Positions 1 to 6,839 of a stretch of DNA of 22,194 bases are shown here, one piece after another. Positions within the stretch are counted from its first letter, which is position 1. Each line of letters opens with the position of its first letter. This stretch comes from RGIG7213 sp045657205. Its GTDB lineage: Bacteria; Bacillota; Clostridia; Oscillospirales; CAG-272. The DNA is taken from positions 1 through 22,194 of the forward strand of contig JAZOSS010000007.1 of the NCBI GenBank assembly GCA_045657205.1, given 5' to 3'. A program made the position numbers and the translations under genes. The notes under the pieces were generated by a model that ran no database searches, was not told the origin of the DNA, and saw only the letters and a program-made list of their open reading frames with translations.

Positions 1-245
1 TCACCGACTGTCATAAGCAGATAAAAATCCGTCATCTGTCTGTTTGCCAAAAACAGATTTTTACACATTTCTGTTCCGAGGACCTTGTCTATCTCACGGC
101 ACAATTCCATACTGTCCGCAGGCTCGTGGTCTATGCGGTGATATTCTATACCGAGGCTGTCAAGAAGATCGTAACAGCCCATTTCGTAAGGCGATCGCAT
201 TTCTTTCGTAAGCGGTCTGCCTTTTCTTATTATAAGTTCTTGCAT
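1..245 (-). CDS. YbaK/ProX-type prolyl-tRNA editing domain protein, partial (C-terminus beyond window)
   Basis: This is the N-terminal 81 codons of a gene read leftward off the window edge. It starts at an ATG at 245-243 behind a TTAGGAG ribosome binding site. The visible protein has a short helical lead, then 'YDLLDSLGIEYHRIDHEPADSM', then 'KNLFLANRQMTDFYLLMTVG'. The pair 'LGIEY..H.PA' and 'KNLFL..R....YLL' is typical of the YbaK / ProX (PrdX) family, whose members hydrolyse mischarged tRNA such as Ala-tRNA(Pro) in trans. The catalytic half lies outside the window, so activity cannot be judged. The start is 12 bp past the stop of the SNF2 helicase gene, so the two are probably co-transcribed. 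Family assignment is fairly secure; exact substrate is inferred. Confidence 0.72.
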   Translation of the reverse strand, partial: MQELIIRKGRPLTKEMRSPYEMGCYDLLDSLGIEYHRIDHEPADSMELCREIDKVLGTEMCKNLFLANRQMTDFYLLMTVG

Positions 246-257
246 TTTTTCTCCTAA

Positions 258-2396
258 CTATGCACTTTGCATTTTCGCTTTTTCAGATGCAATGATTTCT
301 TTCACGGCGTTGTTATCTATCGCCATCGACTTTTCACCCATTACGGATTCATCTGCAAAGTTATCGAAAATATTTTGCTTTTCTTCAAGCAATTCGATGA
401 TCCTTTCGTCAACCGTTTCATCGCACAAAAGTCTGTACACAAGTACCGAACGAAGCTGTCCCATTCGGTATGCTCTCGATATAGCCTGGTTTTCGATCGA
501 CGGTTTGAGCTGAGGCTCGCAGAATACAATAACGCTTGCCGTCTGTATATTAAGCCCTGTTCCTCCTGCCTGTACCTGTGCGATAAGCACAGAACCTGCG
601 GGGGCTTTTTTAAATTCATCAAGAATATTCTGTCTTTCCTCGGGAGAAATATCACCCGTTATTGTAAAGTTCTTTCTGTCACTGAGGATTTTTTCAACCT
701 TTGAAAGCGTATCTCTGAAAAACGAGAAAACGATTATTTTTCTGTCATCATCACGTGATTCGTCGCATATATCAATCAAAGTATGCGCTTTTGACGAACG
801 TGATATATCGTCTACGTGCCAGGAAACACGGCGCATAGCCATAAAGTTTTCAGACATTACGGCTTCACGGTACGTTTTTTTGTCTTCTGCGGTCATCTCG
901 CACCATTGTCTGTATTCAATAAGCTCGGGAAGTTCTTTCAGGACATCCTCGCGCACACGGCGGAGATAGACGGGCGCAAGCTGTTGACGGAAGCTTTCGG
1001 CAGCGGATAAAAACTTCATACCCTCTATTTTATCTGCAATATCTTTATTAAGAAGGCTCACAAGAAAACACATTTCGTCTACTCTGTTTTCAAGAGGTGT
1101 ACCCGTCATAAAGAGAGTTTTTTCAGTTTTTTTGATAAGGCGCTGCGTTGCCAGAGTACGCTGTGCTTTCGGATTTTTAACGTAATGCGCTTCATCAAGT
1201 GTAAGCATTGAAAAGGTAAAATCGTCGGGGAGAGTAAATCTGCTTATTGACTCGTACGTAGTTACCGCAACTCCGCCTTCCTTTATCCATTTTTCAACAG
1301 CTTCATCGTCAGCTCCGTGTATCTTTACGACTGCAAGCATACTATGCTGTACTATTTCACGGCACCAATTCACAAGAACACTTGCAGGACATACGACCAT
1401 AAAATGTGTCTTTCCTTCTGCATAAAGGCTCGCTATAGCGGCTATTGCTTCAACGGTTTTTCCAAGACCCATTTCATCACCGAGCAGAATGTTTTCTCCG
1501 TACAGTATATATTTCGTTCCGAAAAGCTGATACGAACGAAGTGTCGCCTTCATATACGAAAGATCTATATCATATGCGTTTATTTTATCCGCGAGCTCCT
1601 CGGAAATACCGCTGTACACACTGCTTTTGACCGTTCCGAACGGCAAAAACTTTTCAAATGCGGCAACGTATTTTGCAGGATAATTTTCAAAATCCTTTAT
1701 TTTCTCAGTACGTGATACAGCGTTTATTCTTCTGTATTCAATGTACGTTTTTTCTCCTTGAAGGCAGTATTCGCCTTCTGATAAATCGACGAGTGTCCGG
1801 CACGCCTCAATTCCCTCTTCTTTTTTCTTTTTTGAAGAAAAAAGTCTGCCGAAAAAAGACGTTGATGCCTTTGCTTTTTTTATAAGCTGTGCGTTACTGT
1901 CTTTGTTCTCCGAATACATTTTTTCAGCAAAAGCAATTTCATACGATGCGTTTATAACGGAATAAAGATCGTATATTGCATCATTTGAATTCGGTTTTCC
2001 GTTTTCGTCGTACAAGGATACACGAGCGTTTTCTTTTGCTTTCAAGACGATATTTTCGGCAATTTCTTTTATTTTTACAGCGCCCGAGTCGCTTATGCCC
2101 TTTATTTCCGCTATTTTTTGTAATGATGCTTTATGAACGTCGCCAACGGTTAACAATCCGCTTTCTTTGAGATACGATACCCGTATCCCCTTTTCCTCAC
2201 CGCTTAAAACTTCAACGTCCATTTCGGCTATCATTTTATCCGCTTCTTTTTCACAAAGCTTTTCAGCTATGAGCGATATGCGTTTTTTTATCTTTTCTAC
2301 GTCACTTACAACGTCGGAATATCTTTTTTCTGATTCTTTGATTTTTTTAACCGCCTCGGCGATATATCTTTTTTCAAGTCTTGCCGGATCTGCCAT
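258..2396 (-). CDS. SNF2-family DEAD/DEAH-box helicase with N-terminal helix-hairpin-helix
   Basis: 712-residue protein with the full set of SNF2 ATPase motifs. The Walker A is in 'GDEMGLGKT' (about 306-314), Walker B is 'DEAH' (401-404), motif III is 'TGTPLENR' (431-438), motif V is 'AGGTGLNIQ' (610-618), and motif VI is 'QAISRAYRMGQ' (637-647). The family uses ATP to translocate along double-stranded DNA and remodel bound proteins. The first ~280 residues are not helicase. They begin with a lysine/glutamate-rich, probably coiled-coil stretch, followed by 'LTVGDVHKA...IAEIKGISDSGAVKIKEIA' (about 82-113), which resembles a helix-hairpin-helix DNA-binding unit. A basic 'SKKKKEEG' patch sits near 188-195. 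No SWIM zinc finger is visible. The ATG at 2396 follows an AAGGAAC ribosome binding site. Family is certain; biological role is unknown. Confidence 0.9.
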   Translation of the reverse strand: MADPARLEKRYIAEAVKKIKESEKRYSDVVSDVEKIKKRISLIAEKLCEKEADKMIAEMDVEVLSGEEKGIRVSYLKESGLLTVGDVHKASLQKIAEIKGISDSGAVKIKEIAENIVLKAKENARVSLYDENGKPNSNDAIYDLYSVINASYEIAFAEKMYSENKDSNAQLIKKAKASTSFFGRLFSSKKKKEEGIEACRTLVDLSEGEYCLQGEKTYIEYRRINAVSRTEKIKDFENYPAKYVAAFEKFLPFGTVKSSVYSGISEELADKINAYDIDLSYMKATLRSYQLFGTKYILYGENILLGDEMGLGKTVEAIAAIASLYAEGKTHFMVVCPASVLVNWCREIVQHSMLAVVKIHGADDEAVEKWIKEGGVAVTTYESISRFTLPDDFTFSMLTLDEAHYVKNPKAQRTLATQRLIKKTEKTLFMTGTPLENRVDEMCFLVSLLNKDIADKIEGMKFLSAAESFRQQLAPVYLRRVREDVLKELPELIEYRQWCEMTAEDKKTYREAVMSENFMAMRRVSWHVDDISRSSKAHTLIDICDESRDDDRKIIVFSFFRDTLSKVEKILSDRKNFTITGDISPEERQNILDEFKKAPAGSVLIAQVQAGGTGLNIQTASVIVFCEPQLKPSIENQAISRAYRMGQLRSVLVYRLLCDETVDERIIELLEEKQNIFDNFADESVMGEKSMAIDNNAVKEIIASEKAKMQSA

Positions 2397-2423
2397 TTGT
2401 GTTCCTTATCTTATATTACAATA

Positions 2424-2451
2424 ATACTCACACCCGTGTGGATGTGAGTAT
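2424..2451 (-). terminator. Hairpin between Gfo/Idh gene and helicase gene (probable weak terminator)
   Basis: A perfect 9-bp inverted repeat (ATACTCACA at 2424-2432, TGTGAGTAT at 2443-2451) with a 10-nt loop lies just past the Gfo/Idh stop in its reading direction. The U-tract after it on the minus strand is poor (TATTGTAATA), so termination may be leaky. A TATAAT sequence at 2458-2453 (minus) lies just upstream of the hairpin. The stem could therefore also form in the helicase leader or act as an operator. Confidence 0.4.
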
Positions 2452-2468
2452 CATTATATATATTATTC

Positions 2469-3788
2469 TTATTTGTCTTCCTTGTCTTCGCCGTCTTCGT
2501 CTTTCTTTACACTACCCTGTGTAAATGCAGCGGAGATGTAGCCTTCGCCGGATGCAAGCTCTTCTTCAAAGAGTCTTCTCATCTTTGCGTAAACTTCATC
2601 GGGAATTTCGGGAGTACCCTTGGAGAACGTCGGGATAAGCATATCACCGGCAACTTCGGGAACAGTACATGTTGTATCGTTTCTGTACTTTTCTCTTACT
2701 GCCTTGTCTCTGATGTTGGGAACTTCGAGTGTGATACCGCCCTGAAGAACGGAACGGTAAGCGAACATACCTGTGATACCCATATCGATAGCTTCGTAAA
2801 CGTCGATGATATCGGCATCGTCATTACCCTTTATCTTCTCAACGAAGTGATACATTGAGTAGTAGTCGGAACCGCCGTGACCGAAGGAAGCGGAAAGCTC
2901 GTTACATTCGGGCTTGTAGCTCTTTACGTCTTCGGGTGCGTATTCACCGTCATATTTATCAGCGTTTACGTAAAGGTGTGTAGGACCGCCGTTCATTGCA
3001 TCTTCTCTTGCGCTTTCCATTCTACCCTTTGAGCCGTAGAACGTGTACCAGATGGAGTTCTTGTAAAGGTCGCCGTGAACGCTCTTTGCAATACCGCCGT
3101 TTTCAAACGTTACCATTTCTATACCGAACTGACCTGCCTTGTTACCTGTACGGCGACGGCGGTCTACCTTCGTACCCTCAAAACCTACAACGGAAACGGG
3201 GCGAAGACCTGTAACGTGGATGATCGGACCGAGAGAGTGTGTGCAGTAGAAGTTTGCGTGCATTACGTTTCTCCAGTGCTTGGGATCACCGTAAGAAATG
3301 CTGGGCCAGATGGATTCGCAGTTGTGGATGTATTCACCTTCACCGTATTCGAATTCACCGATAACGCCTTCTCTGTAAAGCTTACGCATTTCCATGGGAG
3401 CGGGCATATAGCAGTAGTTTTCACCGTATGCATATACCTTTCCGGATTCTTCAACAGCTTCAACGAGTTCAACAGCTTCCTTCATTGTCTGAACGGGAAG
3501 CACTTCGCTGAATACGTGAAGTCCCTTCTTAAGGCACTTAACAGCGAAAGGAGCGTGTTCGTTAGCGTAGTTTGCAAGAACAACAGCGTCCATATCGTGG
3601 TTTATAAACTCATCAAAATCTGTGTAATAAGTGATTCCTTCGTTGGGATGGCTTATCTTATGCTTTTCGATACCTTCCACCCACTTATCACAGATAGCAA
3701 CAAGCTCTGCGTTATCGGCAGCGCGGCAGTAGTTTATCATACTTGTTCCGCGGTAAACGCCCAAAACGCCTATTCTGATTTTTTTCAT
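2469..3788 (-). CDS. Gfo/Idh/MocA-family NAD(P)-dependent oxidoreductase
   Basis: 439-residue protein. The N-terminal ~120 residues form a Rossmann dinucleotide-binding domain: beta strand 'KIRIGVLG', then 'NAELVAICD' ending in an acidic residue typical of NAD preference, then 'DAVVLANYANEHAPFAVKCLKKGLHVFSE'. The rest is the Gfo/Idh alpha/beta domain ('MEMRKLYREGVIGEFEYGEG', 'GGSDYYSMYHF'). The family oxidises or reduces sugars, inositols and related polyols; the substrate here is not deducible. Two points are unusual. The glycine loop is GVLGVYRG rather than GxGxxG. The common EKP motif reads S-E-V-L-P (94-98), so the usual lysine is missing. The tail after about residue 420 is rich in Asp, Glu and Lys. 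The ATG at 3788 has a TAGGAGG site 7 nt upstream and its own promoter at 3832-3860. Confidence 0.85.
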   Translation of the reverse strand: MKKIRIGVLGVYRGTSMINYCRAADNAELVAICDKWVEGIEKHKISHPNEGITYYTDFDEFINHDMDAVVLANYANEHAPFAVKCLKKGLHVFSEVLPVQTMKEAVELVEAVEESGKVYAYGENYCYMPAPMEMRKLYREGVIGEFEYGEGEYIHNCESIWPSISYGDPKHWRNVMHANFYCTHSLGPIIHVTGLRPVSVVGFEGTKVDRRRRTGNKAGQFGIEMVTFENGGIAKSVHGDLYKNSIWYTFYGSKGRMESAREDAMNGGPTHLYVNADKYDGEYAPEDVKSYKPECNELSASFGHGGSDYYSMYHFVEKIKGNDDADIIDVYEAIDMGITGMFAYRSVLQGGITLEVPNIRDKAVREKYRNDTTCTVPEVAGDMLIPTFSKGTPEIPDEVYAKMRRLFEEELASGEGYISAAFTQGSVKKDEDGEDKEDK

Positions 3789-3831
3789 AAGTTCCTCCTA
3801 TGTAAAACATACATAATTATTTACTCTGTAT

Positions 3832-3860
3832 ATGATATCACACTTTTTCCAATATTTCAA
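3832..3860 (-). promoter_or_regulatory. Sigma-A promoter for the Gfo/Idh gene
   Basis: On the minus strand, a -35 of TTGAAA (3860-3855) and a -10 of TATCAT (3837-3832) are separated by exactly 17 bp, with only A/T-rich sequence down to the AGGAGG site about 30 nt later. The match to TTGACA-17-TATAAT is good. Confidence 0.65.
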
Positions 3861-3891
3861 TAGATATTTTGAATTATTTAGATATATTTTT

Positions 3892-3921
3892 ATGAAGTTC
3901 AAAAAAATGAAGTTCAAAAAA
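3892..3921. repeat. Perfect 15-bp tandem duplication upstream of the Gfo/Idh promoter
   Basis: The 15-mer ATGAAGTTCAAAAAA occurs twice in direct succession (3892-3906 and 3907-3921). Its centre lies roughly 80 bp upstream of the start point predicted from the promoter at 3832-3860. It could be a regulator-binding repeat or a slippage duplication; nothing in the sequence decides between them. Confidence 0.85.
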
Positions 3922-3947
3922 CATAAAATCGTTTTCGATATACGAAC

Positions 3948-3984
3948 AAAGCGTTTGCCGTGCGGTATACCGGGCAAACGCTTT
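3948..3984. terminator. Strong palindromic hairpin after htrA (possibly two-way terminator)
   Basis: A perfect 12-bp inverted repeat (AAAGCGTTTGCC at 3948-3959; GGCAAACGCTTT at 3973-3984) encloses a 13-nt loop. Most of that loop is itself a 10-bp palindrome (CGGTATACCG, 3963-3972). It begins 7 bp past the htrA stop. The run of T is better on the plus strand (CTTTTT) than on the minus strand (CTTTGTT), although the neighbouring gene reads on the minus strand. Confidence 0.65.
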
Positions 3985-3991
3985 TTATTAT

Positions 3992-5308
3992 TCAATTCAC
4001 ATCCGCAGGACGGGGAGTATCAAAAGTTACGTTGATTATCTGTGATTTATTATCACGGTATATAACAAACTCGACCGTATCACCGACACAGTACGATGAT
4101 ACAAGCGACGACAGTACGTTCGGTGAAGATATCATATTTCCGTCAACACTCAATATTATATCGTTCTTTTTAAGCCCCGACTTCTGTGCATCATATCCGT
4201 CGATCAGCTTTGATATATAAACGTATCCCTGCCTCGTCTGTGCGATCTCAACACCGAGATACGCTTTATCTGTTGAGGATTTATTTGCTATTATATTCTG
4301 AACTATCTCTCGTGCCGTTGATGAAGGTATTGCAAATCCGATGCCTTCCACGTCGCTGCCCGACGATTTTGCGTTTACGATACCGATAAGCTCACCTACG
4401 AGGTTGAAAAGTCCTCCGCCCGAGTTACCGGGATTTACGGGAGCATCGGTCTGTATAAGAGTCATCATTTTGTTATCAACTTTTATTTCACGTGCAAGAG
4501 CTGATACTATTCCCGTGGTTACAGTACCGCCAAGCTCACCTAAAGGGTTGCCGATAGCAATGACCGACTGACCTACCTTGAGATTGTCGGAATTTCCGAA
4601 CGTTGCCGCCGAAAGTCCCGTAGCTTCTATTTTGATAACGGCAAGGTCGTTTTTCGTATTGACGCCCCATATAACGGCAGCGTATTCCTCACCGTTTCTA
4701 AGTCTTACCGTAACCTTTTCCGCACCGTCTATGACGTGGTTATTCGTCACGATAAATCCGTCGGGTGTTACTATCACACCGCTTCCTGCGCCTTGTGAAA
4801 CGCTCTGACCGTAAAATGAGCCGTAAACGACACTTTCAGTCTGTATTTCAACGACTGAATCGACGGTATTGGTTACGACCTTTACCAAGTCGTCTTCTTC
4901 GACTATCGTGTTGTTATACGCAAGTGTCTGATCGCTTGCGGTAACGCCGCCGTCAGCAGAAGCGTTTGTACTGTCTGCGTCTGCTATGGGGCCTTTCGGC
5001 TCGTCATTATTGCCGCTTCCGAAAAATCTTCCTATAAGAAACGCACCGGCACAAAGAAGCAAAGCAAGTATTACGCATACCGCCACGACGGGCGCATAGT
5101 TTTTCTTTTTCTTAACAGGCGCGACAGGGTCGGGATTATACGAATAGCTCCTCGTTTCACTGCTGTAGCGGTTCTGAAAAGAAGCATATTCTTCCGTTCT
5201 GCCGTCCTGCGCATTTTTATCGACATCGGGTTCTGGATCCACCGTTTCTTTCGACACGTTTAAATTTTCGTTTTCGTTTTCACCGTAATTGTTGAAATTA
5301 TTATCCAT
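3992..5308 (-). CDS. htrA: HtrA/DegP-type membrane-anchored serine protease with PDZ domain
   Basis: 438 residues from the preferred start. An acidic, Asn-rich cytoplasmic N-terminus (about 1-66) and a KKKK stop-transfer patch precede one membrane helix (about 72-93, 'VVAVCVILALLLCAGAFLIG'). A trypsin-like domain follows with the triad His191 (in 'TNNHVIDG'), Asp221 ('TKNDLAVI') and Ser296 ('GNSGGGL'), then one C-terminal PDZ domain ('GYDAQKSGLKKNDIILSVDG'). The family degrades misfolded extracytoplasmic proteins; here it should act on the outer face of the membrane. Start choice: an ATG at 5317 directly abuts the GAAAGG site, leaving no spacer. The ATG at 5308 lies 9 nt from it and is favoured; using 5317 would add three residues (M-S-T). 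The gene before it is hom, 126 bp away, and no convincing promoter is visible in between. Confidence 0.93.
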   Translation of the reverse strand: MDNNFNNYGENENENLNVSKETVDPEPDVDKNAQDGRTEEYASFQNRYSSETRSYSYNPDPVAPVKKKKNYAPVVAVCVILALLLCAGAFLIGRFFGSGNNDEPKGPIADADSTNASADGGVTASDQTLAYNNTIVEEDDLVKVVTNTVDSVVEIQTESVVYGSFYGQSVSQGAGSGVIVTPDGFIVTNNHVIDGAEKVTVRLRNGEEYAAVIWGVNTKNDLAVIKIEATGLSAATFGNSDNLKVGQSVIAIGNPLGELGGTVTTGIVSALAREIKVDNKMMTLIQTDAPVNPGNSGGGLFNLVGELIGIVNAKSSGSDVEGIGFAIPSSTAREIVQNIIANKSSTDKAYLGVEIAQTRQGYVYISKLIDGYDAQKSGLKKNDIILSVDGNMISSPNVLSSLVSSYCVGDTVEFVIYRDNKSQIINVTFDTPRPADVN

Positions 5309-5443
5309 CGTACTCATCCTTTCAAATTATGTACTGATCTTTTCAGTGTACTGTACCGATTATCCTCTTTTTATGTGACAGAATTTTGAAGTATGACTGA
5401 CGGTATATTGAAACTTTACGCTGTAATTATTACAGATAAAACT

Positions 5444-6652
5444 TTATTCAAAAACCTTATACGAAGATATAACGGTATATCCGTCTTGTACAAGATCCGA
5501 AACATATGCATCGTACTCGCTGACCGACAGCTTCTTGGTTACGACGGATATGAGTCCTTCGTCAACGATGAAAGCTTCAGGTGCATATTTATCTTTGAAT
5601 TTCTCACAGTCGCCGCCTATGCGCAAAAGGTAAGAAAGCTTTCTTTCATCAGTTGCGATGATCTCTTTTCCGTCCTTCCACATATCAAACTGCGATTTTG
5701 CATTCTTTCTTGCCGCAATATCTATGATATCGGAAACAACAGCGCTTGCTGTGGGAAGCTTACCTGCACCGCGTCCGTAGAACATTACCGTGCCTGCGGC
5801 ATCCGTATCGACCATAATACCGTTGAAAACGTCTTCAATTCCGTAAAGCGGAACGTTGTCAGCAATACAGTAAGGAGATACCTCAAGGAACAGCTTGCCG
5901 TCCTTCATCTCCGCAACGCCCAAAAGCTTTATCTTGCATCCGAAAGCTTCAGCCGCCGCAACGTCTTTACGTGTGATCTTTGAGATACCGACTGCTTTTA
6001 CGTCATCAGGGCAAACAAGACTGCCTGACATTATCGCGCCGAGGATACATATCTTACGGCACGTGTCGAGTCCCTCAACGTCAGCTGTGGGATCTTTTTC
6101 GGCATAGCCCTTCGCCTGTGCTTCGGAAAGTGCCGTTTCGTAGCTCTTACCGTGTGTGAACATATTTGTAAGAATATAGTTGGTCGTACCGTTGAGTATA
6201 CCTGCTATACGTGATATTCTGTTTGCTGCAAGGCACTGAGCAATAGGAGTAAGTGCGGGGATAGCACCGCCCGTGCTTGCTTCAAAAAGATATCTTGCGC
6301 CGTTTTCTTCTGCTTTTTTCATAAGCTCAACACCGCAATATGAAACTATTTCTTTATTGGATGTAACTACGCTTTTGCCTTTTTCAAGAGCCATAGTCGT
6401 AAATTTATGAGCTATCGTTTTTCCGCCCATCGTTTCAACAACAACGTCTACTTCGGGATCGTTTGCGATAACTTCAAAATCCTTCACCATTTTATCTGCA
6501 AACGGTGAGTCGGGAAATTCACGTATATCGCATATATACTTAAGATTGATTTTTTCGCCTGCATTTTTTTCGATAATATCGGCATTATTCGTAAGCAGTT
6601 CGCAAACACCGCTTCCGACCGTACCGAAACCTATCACGGCAACATTTAACAT
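5444..6652 (-). CDS. hom: Homoserine dehydrogenase
   Basis: 402-residue enzyme that reduces aspartate semialdehyde to homoserine, the branch point to threonine, methionine and isoleucine. The nucleotide-binding loop is 'GFGTVGSG' (8-15). The family signature 'GILNGTTNYIL' lies at 151-161. Both catalytic lysines are visible, Lys100 in 'TSNKE' and Lys200 in 'GLDTCRK'. After about residue 336 comes a short ACT-like tail with a beta-alpha-beta rhythm. It lacks the usual 'PGVLA'-type ligand loop and is somewhat shorter than in the roughly 430-residue enzymes of this class, so threonine feedback may be altered or absent. An AAAGGAAA site precedes the ATG, and a promoter lies at 6694-6722. Confidence 0.93.
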   Translation of the reverse strand: MLNVAVIGFGTVGSGVCELLTNNADIIEKNAGEKINLKYICDIREFPDSPFADKMVKDFEVIANDPEVDVVVETMGGKTIAHKFTTMALEKGKSVVTSNKEIVSYCGVELMKKAEENGARYLFEASTGGAIPALTPIAQCLAANRISRIAGILNGTTNYILTNMFTHGKSYETALSEAQAKGYAEKDPTADVEGLDTCRKICILGAIMSGSLVCPDDVKAVGISKITRKDVAAAEAFGCKIKLLGVAEMKDGKLFLEVSPYCIADNVPLYGIEDVFNGIMVDTDAAGTVMFYGRGAGKLPTASAVVSDIIDIAARKNAKSQFDMWKDGKEIIATDERKLSYLLRIGGDCEKFKDKYAPEAFIVDEGLISVVTKKLSVSEYDAYVSDLVQDGYTVISSYKVFE

Positions 6653-6693
6653 TTCTTTATTTCCTTTCGGTAATATTTAACTCATGATTTGCC

Positions 6694-6722
6694 ATTTTAA
6701 CATAAAAGAATGACAAAATCAA
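6694..6722 (-). promoter_or_regulatory. Sigma-A promoter for hom
   Basis: Minus strand: -35 TTGATT (6722-6717) and -10 TAAAAT (6699-6694) with a 17-bp spacer, followed about 25 nt later by the AAAGGAAA ribosome binding site of hom. Confidence 0.55.
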
Positions 6723-6786
6723 CAACTTATTTATAATTTTATTTAATAATTCGCAATTATTTTGAAAGACTCGGTTGAAACACGCA

Positions 6787-6815
6787 TTGACACATCACCG
6801 TTGATAGTTTATAAT
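6787..6815 (+). promoter_or_regulatory. Exact consensus sigma-A promoter for the AlkD-like gene
   Basis: TTGACA at 6787-6792 and TATAAT at 6810-6815 are separated by exactly 17 bp: both hexamers and the spacing are perfect consensus. The expected start point near 6822 leaves a leader of only about 18 nt that holds the GGTGAG site of the gene at 6840. Confidence 0.85.
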
Positions 6816-6839
6816 GTAAGAAAAAAACACGGTGAGAAA

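Noticed and set aside
3832..4035. Plus-strand 67-codon frame across the htrA-Gfo/Idh intergenic region
   Set aside because: It spans a promoter, a tandem repeat and a terminator hairpin, has no ribosome binding site and overlaps the htrA end; it looks accidental.
5421..5435. Odd-centred palindrome CTGTAATTATTACAG after the hom stop codon
   Set aside because: The stem is short and A/T-rich with essentially no loop and no T-run on the minus strand, so it is not supported as a terminator. An operator role is possible but unsupported.
6762..6839. N-terminal extension of the AlkD-like protein from a TTG at 6762
   Set aside because: It would begin upstream of the perfect promoter at 6787-6815, has no ribosome binding site, and the family fold begins at the ATG at 6840.
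6653..6839. Replication origin at the point where gene direction flips
   Set aside because: No DnaA-box cluster, no dnaA/dnaN and no marked strand-wide pattern beyond two ordinary divergent promoters.
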